The notes beneath the pieces were generated by a model. That model saw only the letters and a list, made by a program, of their open reading frames with translations. It had not been told where the DNA came from and did not search any database. Of a DNA stretch of 64,000 bases, positions 7,309 to 14,563 are shown piece by piece. Made by a program: the position numbers and the translations under genes. This stretch comes from Desulfomonile tiedjei. Lineage in GTDB: Bacteria > Desulfobacterota > Desulfomonilia > Desulfomonilales > Desulfomonilaceae. How positions within the stretch are numbered: the first letter of the stretch is position 1; each line of letters starts with the position of its first letter. Location: the NCBI GenBank assembly GCA_016212925.1, contig JACRDF010000048.1, forward strand, positions 227,084 to 291,083. Reading direction: 5' to 3'.

Positions 7309-7800
7309 ATGGCGAAATTGCGTCTGGAAGGTGAATGGAAACTGTGGGCCGGAATCGCGGCCCTGTTCATAGTAATTGCCGTTTATCTGTATATGGCAAG
7401 CCGCCCTCCGATGGAAGGAGGGGAGTATTTGTGGAACGTCGCGAAAGTGATAGATTCCCGAAATCTCAGCCTGAAAGGTTCAGGAGAAGTTATTCAGTTC
7501 AGGCTGACCGGTTTGCTGGTTCCGCCATCTCAAGAAGAAGCGGCGAGGGAATTCCTTTCGAAGACCCTTCTGAACAACTGGGTGAGGATTAAGACCCTGC
7601 GTCAAGAACCCAAGGGTGTTAAAGAGGGCTTCGTCCTTCTGTCGGGTGACGACATAAACGCGCGCATGGTTCGACAAGGCTTGGCGCAAATTGACCGGGA
7701 GGAGAAAGACTTCGACATTCGACCATACATCGAGCTGGAACAAGAGGCCAAAAGACAAAGGAGGGGCCTGTGGCGAGAGTCCGGCCCGGGGGTGAAATGA
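7309..7800 (+). CDS. Membrane-anchored staphylococcal-nuclease-fold protein
   Basis: 163 residues with one hydrophobic segment (about residues 12-30) and then a thermonuclease-like domain: A-K-V-I-D-S-R-N-L-S-L, R-L-T-G-L-L-V-P, A-R-E-F-L-S-K-T-L-L, then A-R-M-V-R-Q-G-L-A-Q, and the family-typical end Q-E-A-K-R-Q-R-R-G-L-W. In active nucleases the second motif reads R-L-x-G-I-D-x-P-E; here the acidic residues are missing, so catalysis is doubtful. GGAGG precedes the ATG. The stop is 1 bp before purD, suggesting translational coupling. Confidence 0.8.
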   Translation: MAKLRLEGEWKLWAGIAALFIVIAVYLYMASRPPMEGGEYLWNVAKVIDSRNLSLKGSGEVIQFRLTGLLVPPSQEEAAREFLSKTLLNNWVRIKTLRQEPKGVKEGFVLLSGDDINARMVRQGLAQIDREEKDFDIRPYIELEQEAKRQRRGLWRESGPGVK

Positions 7801-7801
7801 A

Positions 7802-9082
7802 ATGAAAATCCTGATCGTAGGTTCGGGCGGCAGGGAACATACCCTCGCGTGGAAGATAGCACAATCGGACCTCGTTAAAGAGGTGATCGTCGCTCCCGGA
7901 AATGTCGGTATTTCAATGGAGCCTAAATGTAGGCTGGCCAACGTGTCTGCAGAAGACGTCCCTCGGCTCCGGGACCTCGCCCTGGAAGAAAAGCCGGATC
8001 TCACTGTCGTCGGACCCGAAGCTCCGCTGGTCGCGGGTCTGGTTGACGATTTCCAGGCCGCGGGCCTGAAGGTTTTCGGCCCCACGGCCAAGGCCGCTCA
8101 GTTGGAAGGGAGCAAGGTATTCACCAAGCGGCTCCTGCAAAAGTACGCGATCCCGAGTGGCAATTTTGCGGTGTTCGACGATTTTGCAGAGGCCTCCTTG
8201 CACTTGAAAAGGATCACCGGCCCGGTGGTCCTTAAAGCAGACGGTCTGGCAGCCGGCAAAGGAGTGTTTGTCTGCCGCGATCAAACCGAGGCCTTGCGAG
8301 CGTTGGTGACGATCATAAAAGAAAAGGCGTTCGGAGATGCAGGCAACAGGGTCCTGGTCGAGGAATGTCTTTTCGGCGAGGAGGCGTCTTTTATCGCTTT
8401 CACGGACGGCAAGACGGTCCTTCCGCTGGCAAGCTCTCAGGATCACAAACCCGTGTTCGATGACGACCGGGGACCGAACACAGGCGGCATGGGCGCTTAT
8501 TCACCCGCACCTGTGGTCACACCCGAAGTCCACGACCGCATCATGGAGCAGATCATGGTTCCGGTGGTGCGGGCCCTGGAAAATGAGGATACACCCTACA
8601 TGGGGTTTCTGTACGCGGGCCTGATGATCGCGGACGGCCAACCCAAGGTGCTTGAATTCAACGCCCGTATGGGGGATCCGGAAGCTCAGCCCCTGCTCTT
8701 TAGAATGAAGACCGACCCGGTTCCACTGATGATGGCGGCCCTCGAAGGAAATCTTGCAGGAATGGCCATTGAGTGGCTGCCCGAGGATGCGGTTTGTGTT
8801 GTGATGGCTTCAGGCGGCTATCCCGGCTCGTACGAAAAAGGAAAACAGATCACCGGAATTGAACAGGCCGACGCGATCCAAGGGGTGAAAGTCTTCCACG
8901 CTGGTACGGGAAAAGGCCAGAACGGTATCGTAACTAACGGCGGCCGAGTCCTGGGCGTGACCGCAGCGGCTGAAGGGATCGGCAATGCGATCGACAAAGC
9001 GTACCAAGCCGTGGAAAAAATCCATTGGGAAAACGTGCACTACCGCAAGGACATAGGTAGGAAGGCGCTGAACCGCGGGTGA
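7802..9082 (+). CDS. purD: Phosphoribosylamine-glycine ligase
   Basis: The ATP-grasp enzyme of step two of purine synthesis, joining glycine to phosphoribosylamine. 426 residues, the normal length. It starts M-K-I-L-I-V-G-S-G-G-R-E-H-T, the PurD N-terminal signature, and shows V-V-G-P-E-A-P-L-V-A-G, K-A-D-G-L-A-A-G-K-G-V (ATP-grasp loop), E-E-A-S-F, D-D-R-G-P-N-T-G-G-M-G-A-Y-S-P and F-N-A-R-M-G-D-P-E. No other purine gene is adjacent; it is paired with the nuclease-fold protein upstream. Confidence 0.97.
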   Translation: MKILIVGSGGREHTLAWKIAQSDLVKEVIVAPGNVGISMEPKCRLANVSAEDVPRLRDLALEEKPDLTVVGPEAPLVAGLVDDFQAAGLKVFGPTAKAAQLEGSKVFTKRLLQKYAIPSGNFAVFDDFAEASLHLKRITGPVVLKADGLAAGKGVFVCRDQTEALRALVTIIKEKAFGDAGNRVLVEECLFGEEASFIAFTDGKTVLPLASSQDHKPVFDDDRGPNTGGMGAYSPAPVVTPEVHDRIMEQIMVPVVRALENEDTPYMGFLYAGLMIADGQPKVLEFNARMGDPEAQPLLFRMKTDPVPLMMAALEGNLAGMAIEWLPEDAVCVVMASGGYPGSYEKGKQITGIEQADAIQGVKVFHAGTGKGQNGIVTNGGRVLGVTAAAEGIGNAIDKAYQAVEKIHWENVHYRKDIGRKALNRG

Positions 9083-9428
9083 GAAGTCCTCGAAGCGCTA
9101 ATACTCATCTATACCAGTTCCCACAAATTTTGACCTTTTGTGCAGCCCGCGTTGTAGGAGAATTGGTGGGGCTCGGCGTCCCTGCCGGGCCTAACTACTT
9201 GATTTGTATCTCACAAATGTGCCGGCACGGAGGCCGGCACCCACCAATTTCCAGGAGGCGCTTTTCGTAACGGGACATTCTTTTTGACACTTCCTATATA
9301 GGTGTTGCCGAATTTTTTCTGCGCGCTCCAGTCGTAGGGCGGGCCGTGCCCGCCGACTGTGGTCGTTGCCAACGCCCTGGACCGTACCACGTTTTCAGAA
9401 TTTTCTTTTGGCAATCAGTAGCGAGGTA
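9083..9428. other. Intergenic region with repeat copy B
   Basis: About 345 bp between convergent purD and the receiver gene. It contains the 9127-9302 repeat and a GGCGGGC-CGT-GCCCGCC hairpin at 9338-9354 that starts with GTAGGG and resembles the GTAGGGGC palindromes. No gene is supported. Confidence 0.6.
9127..9302. repeat. Interspersed structured repeat, copy B
   Basis: Homologous to 3918-4090 in the same orientation. It keeps the CGTCCCTGCCGG core and the GTGCCGGC...GCCGGCAC hairpin. The enclosing stem is TTGGTGGG / CCCACCAA, whereas copy A has GTAGG / CCTAC at the same place: both sides changed so that pairing is kept. Confidence 0.75.
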
Positions 9429-9914
9429 TCAATACATATAAGGCGGGGTCGGGGGTTTTTCCAGGTCCTCCCAGTCAACGCCGAGTCTCTCCCTGAAATA
9501 CGGTCCCAGACGTTTGAACAATTGCTGCCAATGGGTTCGTCCTTCGGCCAGGCCTTCGAGAATCTCAGCCACAAGCTCCGGCAATCTTGTCAGCTCATCT
9601 TTTGGAAGGAAAGAGACCGCTCCCAGTCTGATGGACCTATTGATGCTGTCCACCGTTACGGCATGGGCAGTGAGCATGGATGCGAACAAGCCGTGTTTCC
9701 GACATGCCTCCAGTAATGCGAAGCCGTTAACCCCCATGATGTCAAGGATGACCAGATCAAAATTCTCGTTGTCGATATGGTGCAAAGCCGCTTGATAGTT
9801 CCCTGCCGTGGTGACCTGGCATTGGGGTAGTTGGTCTTTGATGACCTCCAGCACATCAGGCTCATCATCCACCGCCAGAATTCGTTTGCCGTCCAGTATT
9901 CCAATGTTCGCCAT
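9429..9914 (-). CDS. Single-domain response regulator (receiver)
   Basis: A phosphoacceptor protein of 161 residues. The receiver fold is clear: acidic pair V-D-D-E, phosphoacceptor in L-V-I-L-D-I-M-G, the T/S position in M-L-T-A-H-A, and lysine in F-L-P-K-D-E. About 40 residues follow the receiver, ending in a proline-rich tail (D-W-E-D-L-E-K-P-P-T-P-P), with no DNA-binding or enzymatic domain. No histidine kinase is adjacent, so the cognate kinase is elsewhere or it acts in a phosphorelay. Confidence 0.88.
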   Translation of the reverse strand: MANIGILDGKRILAVDDEPDVLEVIKDQLPQCQVTTAGNYQAALHHIDNENFDLVILDIMGVNGFALLEACRKHGLFASMLTAHAVTVDSINRSIRLGAVSFLPKDELTRLPELVAEILEGLAEGRTHWQQLFKRLGPYFRERLGVDWEDLEKPPTPPYMY

Positions 9915-10255
9915 CAGATCCTCTTCCAGTCTGTGAAGTTCAGGGCTTTTCGGGACATCGTTCCGTCGCGGCTCTCATTCAGCCGACGACACAACAATTC
10001 GGCCTACTGAACTCTTCGCGTGCTTTTTGGGCCTTTAGAAGGTAAATAATCACATTGACTCTGTCAATGTCTTTCGTCACCGGAGTGCAGGCGTTTAGTG
10101 ACGGGCGGGCTCAGCAACACTCGTGGCGATGTCGAGACCGCGGGATGTGGTCGGCCGAAGGGCCATCCCGAGTCGGCATCTGACCTGATAGATCGCAATG
10201 GCCTTTTGCGATCCTGTGTGCTATAGTCCGGTCGCTACGTTGAGGGTGTTGGATA
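9915..10255. other. Intergenic, divergent promoter region
   Basis: About 340 bp between divergent genes. The only structure I see is the palindrome at 10052-10070. Promoters for both flanking genes must lie here but no strong consensus was found. Confidence 0.5.
10052..10070. promoter_or_regulatory. Candidate operator palindrome
   Basis: ACATTGAC-TCT-GTCAATGT, two perfect 8-bp half-sites with a 3-bp centre, in the divergent intergenic region about 140 bp upstream of the receiver gene. Size and spacing suit a dimeric helix-turn-helix repressor; the regulator is unknown. Confidence 0.35.
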
Positions 10256-10816
10256 ATGAGTAGATTGGGATTTGTCTTTTTCGCGATCTTGGGGTTGCTC
10301 ATCGGATGGTTTGCCTTAGCTCCACACAGTGTGGACGCGCAGGATTTTCCCTATGCTGTACCGCAGGCCCCTGAATTCGATGAGAGCGGAAACGCTCTCT
10401 CCTCAAGTGAGGTAGAAACAGGGACTCCGCCTCGAAAGAAACGCTCCCGCGCCCGCCAAGACCAAATGCCCCAAGAATATGGGAGCGACTACCGCACAGT
10501 ACGACCTTACGTGCCTCAGGACGCGCCGCCGGCTATGCAGCAGCCCGCCGGACCCAGGGCTTCGCGTGGCCCGGGCTATCCGGGACCGTCGAGCGCTCCT
10601 CCGCCCATGGCAGCGGTTCCCCCTGCCGGGCCGGTGCAAGACCGCCCCGACTGTTCTCAGTACCCGATGGTGATCGCGCGTTCCCGGTCCGAACCCGAGA
10701 TGCAAATGGCCGCTCGACAATACCTCACGTGCCTGCTGAAGAATGGTTGGAATATGGAGCAGGCTAAGAGCCAGGTAATATCCACAATAGAAAGCACATA
10801 TAAACTGGCCCGCTGA
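10256..10816 (+). CDS. Secreted proline-rich protein of unknown function
   Basis: 186 residues with an N-terminal signal peptide (hydrophobic F-V-F-F-A-I-L-G-L-L-I-G-W-F, probable cleavage after V-D-A). The middle, about residues 60-130, is low-complexity, rich in proline, glycine, arginine and alanine, and probably disordered. The last 55 residues look folded and helical, with two cysteines (D-C-S-Q-Y and L-T-C-L-L-K) that could form a disulfide in the periplasm. Family not recognised. Confidence 0.7.
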   Translation: MSRLGFVFFAILGLLIGWFALAPHSVDAQDFPYAVPQAPEFDESGNALSSSEVETGTPPRKKRSRARQDQMPQEYGSDYRTVRPYVPQDAPPAMQQPAGPRASRGPGYPGPSSAPPPMAAVPPAGPVQDRPDCSQYPMVIARSRSEPEMQMAARQYLTCLLKNGWNMEQAKSQVISTIESTYKLAR

Positions 10817-10831
10817 TTATCGTCCGCCGGC

Positions 10832-11125
10832 CTAATCACTCGCGCCGCAGCATCGCTTATATTTCAGCCCGGAACCGCATGGGCATGGCGCATTCAAGGC
10901 AGGGGCCGCCTTGCTTGGTTTAGGCTCAGTACTCTTTCGTTTATGAGCCATCCGGAGATATCGCGCCAGCAGGTAACCCGTAACACCTACCAGGACCGCC
11001 CAGACCAGGATCAGCCCGATACTTTCTCTTTGGTCGAAGCCTCCGAATTTTAGGAGCATTGCAAGCCCAATTGTCCATATGACTATCCAGACGACACCGT
11101 ACCACGGACTCTTGATCTTTTTCAT
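10832..11125 (-). CDS. Small membrane protein with SEC-C zinc motif
   Basis: About 97 residues. Two transmembrane helices (around I-W-T-I-G-L-A-M-L-L and L-I-L-V-W-A-V-L-V-G-V) are followed by a basic linker and a C-terminal P-C-P-C-G-S-G-L-K-Y-K-R-C-C. This C-x-C-(x)8-C-C arrangement is the zinc-binding SEC-C motif found at the end of SecA and in many unrelated proteins. I use ATG 11125, with GAGGT upstream, rather than the TTG nine codons before. The function is unknown; the zinc motif would be cytoplasmic if both termini are inside. Confidence 0.8.
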   Translation of the reverse strand: MKKIKSPWYGVVWIVIWTIGLAMLLKFGGFDQRESIGLILVWAVLVGVTGYLLARYLRMAHKRKSTEPKPSKAAPALNAPCPCGSGLKYKRCCGASD

Positions 11126-11277
11126 ATATGGATTTCTACCTCGGGATTTCAATTAGCCGGGTGTTAGGACTATAACAGGGCAGAGGGTCCGGCTGCAATA
11201 TGGGTAGTTGTTCAGCGATTGCGTTTAATGTTATTCTCGGGCGTCGCCCACCGTTTGCATAAAGGAAGGATGCGTTT

Positions 11278-13668
11278 GTGTCATTTCTTTTTATCAACGT
11301 CAATCACGACGTAGGATATGAATCTTCGGAAAGCATTCCAATTTCTCTTGGATACATTTTGGCTGCTTTGAGAGCCGATGGCTGGGACGGAGTCATACTC
11401 GACGACGTCAGGGATAGGCCGTTGACCCTCAAGAGCCTGGAAAAATGGATCCTCCGCGTTGATCCGATGGTGATAGGGTTCACTGCCTATCAAAGCACGA
11501 TGAATCGTATTCGCTTCTTTTGCCGGTACATCAAATCCCGCCATCGCCGGATTCAGATTGTGCTGGGCGGCCCGCAGGCCGCGGTTATGCCGTCAGAGGG
11601 TCTGGAGGACCTCGAGGATGTGGATGTGCTGGTGCGCGGCGAAGGCGAAATAGTAATGAAAGAAATCGCCCGCGCGCTTAAGTCCGGGAAGGCCCTTGAC
11701 ACAGTTGAAGGCATTACATGCAAGTGCAACGGCGGAATCGCCGACACCGGCTTCGGGCCTGAGCCACCGGAAGATTTGGATGCTTATGCTTCACCATATC
11801 TGCTGAACCTGCTGAACCTCGCGGGAAAGAATACGGCCATCCTGCTTTCTTCCAGGGGTTGCCGCCACGTTTGTTGGTTCTGCATTACTCCCAAGATATG
11901 TAGAGGAAAGATCCGGTACCATTCGGTCGATCGGGTGGTCGACGAAATGGAGTTACTGACAGACCAAGGAATCGAACGCATTTGGTTCGCTGACCCTAAT
12001 TTCACCGACGACCGGGAAAGAACCGAGAGGCTTTTGCGGGCGAAAATTGACCGCGGAATTGCCACACCATTCTGGTTTCAAACCCGAAGCGACCTCATAG
12101 ACCCTTCGTTGATGAAAAAGCTGAAGGCCGCGGGCGCGGACACGATCGCCTTCGGACTGGAGTCAGGAAGCCCGGGCGTGTTGGAAAAGACAAATAAGCG
12201 CATCGTCCTAGAACAGTTGCGCGAGAACATATCAGCGGCTCAATCACTGGGCCTGGAAACCGAACTCTTCTCGGTATTCGGTCTTCCCTACGAAACCGTT
12301 GACGACGCCAGGCAAACCCTGGAATTCGTGCGCTCTTTGGGCATACCGATCCAATCGAATTCCGGCTCGCAACAAATGCAGCTCTATTTCGGCTCCATAT
12401 ACGAGAAGACACCCGCTCGTTTTGCAATAAATCCTCTGCCTGCATACAGACCGCGATTCCTATCTGTGGGAGACCGGTACGAAACCGACGCGATGTCGCG
12501 GGCCGATCTCCGGAAGGTCCGCAACATGTGGGCGCTTGCCAACGAACAGCTGGAACGGGATGTCTATTACAAGCAGCGCATCTTCGAGGTTTTGGATTTC
12601 CTCCTACAAAATCGCGAAGACCTTAAAGATGAGCCCGCTTTTCATGCGTATGGCGCCCTTGCCGCAAGCGCAATTGAAGAATTTGATCTGTTGGTCCGGT
12701 TCCTTGAAGGCTATGCCGCCCTTCAGTCAGTAGAAAACTCCGACGTAGAGGAACTTATTTCCGGGCTGAGCTTCTTCAAGGAGGTCGATGAACCTGCCGG
12801 GCCGATGGATCGAGTCATTTTCGATTCCCGCAGTTGGATTCAAGGTGTCCCCTTTACCGGGATTTCCGGAAAATATTGGGACGTACTGCTGGGTAGAGGA
12901 CTCTTGCTCCCCTCTTTTGAGAGCGGGTTTGTCGGAGTGCGACAAGGCGAGGATGCCACGTTCCGTTTCGTCTTTCCGGATGATTATGTCCAGGAGGAGC
13001 TGAGAGGACAAGAGGTCGAGGTCCAAGCTAAGATTCACAAAGTGTTCAAATCTGTGGAAGCCCGAAGCGTGGATGAAGTGAAGAATCTCGGCATGCGTAA
13101 TCACTATGCATTTAAGGACCTGGAACTTTTGCGGGAGCAGAATGAGATCCTTTACTATCTCTCGCTGAGGGACTCTGAACCGGAAGCATTGCTCAAGACG
13201 CCGAGCCATTTCCTTATGCTGGTCCATTGCCTTGCCAAACTAGGCAAGCAGGAGCAGGTCCGGAGCCTCGCCTCCATGCTGAACGGAAAACCTGCCGCCC
13301 TGAACGCTCTTGCCGACACTGTTTCGGCCGCAGGCAAATGCGCATGGGCCGCCGAGTACTATGAGGCTATTTCAAAGGAACTGCCGTCATCGCTCATGAA
13401 GATAGTCAGATGTCATCTCAACTTGGGTGAATCGGAGCGAGCCATGAAGCTCCTCCTGACGATTCCCGAGGGCCCGAGCATTGAATTTCAAGAGACGTTG
13501 CTTGAATGTCTTAAGGCGGCCCAGAGTGATTCGAGCCGCATCCCTTCGCTTGAGCATCACGTATTGAATCTTCGGGTCACGGCCGCTCTTGGACGGGAGG
13601 CGGTCTCGCGGTCTTCACAACTTTCGGGACCACCGATAGTGCATGGAGCTTCAGAGAATGATTCATAG
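11278..13668 (+). CDS. B12-binding radical SAM protein fused to trigger-factor-type PPIase and helical repeats
   Basis: 796 residues, GTG start with GGAAGG upstream. Residues about 1-150 form a cobalamin-binding-type Rossmann domain (L-G-Y-I-L-A-A-L, L-G-G-P-Q-A, R-G-E-G-E). Residues about 185-400 are a radical SAM core with C-R-H-V-C-W-F-C (Cx3Cx2C) for the [4Fe-4S] cluster and F-G-L-E-S-G-S. After a helical linker, residues about 511-600 match the FKBP-like domain of trigger factor: D-R-V-I-F-D, L-L-G-R-G-L-L-L-P-S-F-E, G-E-D-A-T-F-R-F-V-F-P-D-D-Y and E-E-L-R-G-Q-E-V. The remainder to 796 is TPR-like helical pairs. The substrate is unknown. I know of no standard family with this order. Neighbours do not reveal a pathway. 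Confidence 0.85.
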   Translation: MSFLFINVNHDVGYESSESIPISLGYILAALRADGWDGVILDDVRDRPLTLKSLEKWILRVDPMVIGFTAYQSTMNRIRFFCRYIKSRHRRIQIVLGGPQAAVMPSEGLEDLEDVDVLVRGEGEIVMKEIARALKSGKALDTVEGITCKCNGGIADTGFGPEPPEDLDAYASPYLLNLLNLAGKNTAILLSSRGCRHVCWFCITPKICRGKIRYHSVDRVVDEMELLTDQGIERIWFADPNFTDDRERTERLLRAKIDRGIATPFWFQTRSDLIDPSLMKKLKAAGADTIAFGLESGSPGVLEKTNKRIVLEQLRENISAAQSLGLETELFSVFGLPYETVDDARQTLEFVRSLGIPIQSNSGSQQMQLYFGSIYEKTPARFAINPLPAYRPRFLSVGDRYETDAMSRADLRKVRNMWALANEQLERDVYYKQRIFEVLDFLLQNREDLKDEPAFHAYGALAASAIEEFDLLVRFLEGYAALQSVENSDVEELISGLSFFKEVDEPAGPMDRVIFDSRSWIQGVPFTGISGKYWDVLLGRGLLLPSFESGFVGVRQGEDATFRFVFPDDYVQEELRGQEVEVQAKIHKVFKSVEARSVDEVKNLGMRNHYAFKDLELLREQNEILYYLSLRDSEPEALLKTPSHFLMLVHCLAKLGKQEQVRSLASMLNGKPAALNALADTVSAAGKCAWAAEYYEAISKELPSSLMKIVRCHLNLGESERAMKLLLTIPEGPSIEFQETLLECLKAAQSDSSRIPSLEHHVLNLRVTAALGREAVSRSSQLSGPPIVHGASENDS

Positions 13669-13709
13669 GGAATGTCGTTCTCGAATAAGCAATTGAAGTA
13701 AGGAGAGGG

Positions 13710-14546
13710 ATGGATATGAGCAGTGAATCATCAGATCGCGGTCTGGTTACCTATCACCGCGAGGATCATGTAGGATTTGTAACACTGAACAGGCCGGACA
13801 AGCGTAACGCACTGAACCATGCCGTGTGGGAGGCATTGGGTGCGGCCACGGAAATGGCGCGGGAGGACAAGGAAGCCCGGGTGGTCTTATTGTGCGGGGC
13901 CGGTAAATCCTTTTGCGCGGGCCTGGACCTGAGCCCGGAAAACGAGGTGATTTCCACGCTCAGCGGGGAGCCGTCCGCTGCGCAAAAGATGAGCCTCTAC
14001 AAATCTATAAAGCATATTCAGGACATTCATACTCGTTTCGAACGGCTCCCGCAGCCTACTATCGGCTTGATTCACGGGCATTGCCTTGGCGCGGGTCTGG
14101 AACTGGCGCTTTGCTGCGACATCCGCCTTTGCTCGGTGGACACCACGTTTGCAATGCCTGAGGCCAAGCTTGCAATTATCACGGATGTTGGGGGCTTGCA
14201 GCGTCTACCCAAAGTAGTGGGTCCGGGCCACGCCAGGGAAATAGCATTTCGTGGGCACCGATTCGACGCGGAGCGTGCTCTGGCCATAAATCTGGTGAAC
14301 GACCTCTATCCGGATAAACAGACGCTCGATGCAAAGGGCCTCGAAATGGCGCGAGAGATCGCGTCCAACCCGCCTCTTGCCGTTCAGGGAGCCAAGGATG
14401 TGTTTCTCTACAATGAGACCGTTCCAATAGACCAGGCCCTGGATTATACTGCGGCACGGTCCAGCATGGTCATGCCTTCGGAAGATATCAGGGAGGCAAT
14501 ATCCGCTTACTTGCAAAAACGCGAAGGCAATTTCAAAGGCGCCTAA
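13710..14546 (+). CDS. Enoyl-CoA hydratase/isomerase, dienoyl-CoA-isomerase-like
   Basis: A crotonase-fold acyl-CoA enzyme of 278 residues. It has the oxyanion-hole segment S-F-C-A-G-L-D-L and H-G-H-C-L-G-A-G-L-E-L. Catalytic positions: Glu131 (G-L-E-L) and Glu151 (M-P-E), spaced 20 apart as in enoyl-CoA hydratase, plus Asp159 in T-D-V-G-G-L-Q-R-L-P-K, the third acid of the ECH1 dienoyl-CoA isomerase group. ECH1 itself has Asp at the first position, so hydratase or isomerase activity are both possible. GGAG precedes the ATG; ATG 13716 is an alternative start. It lies 17 bp before the dienoyl-CoA reductase gene. Confidence 0.9.
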   Translation: MDMSSESSDRGLVTYHREDHVGFVTLNRPDKRNALNHAVWEALGAATEMAREDKEARVVLLCGAGKSFCAGLDLSPENEVISTLSGEPSAAQKMSLYKSIKHIQDIHTRFERLPQPTIGLIHGHCLGAGLELALCCDIRLCSVDTTFAMPEAKLAIITDVGGLQRLPKVVGPGHAREIAFRGHRFDAERALAINLVNDLYPDKQTLDAKGLEMAREIASNPPLAVQGAKDVFLYNETVPIDQALDYTAARSSMVMPSEDIREAISAYLQKREGNFKGA

Positions 14547-14563
14547 CCAATCAGGAGGGTTCA

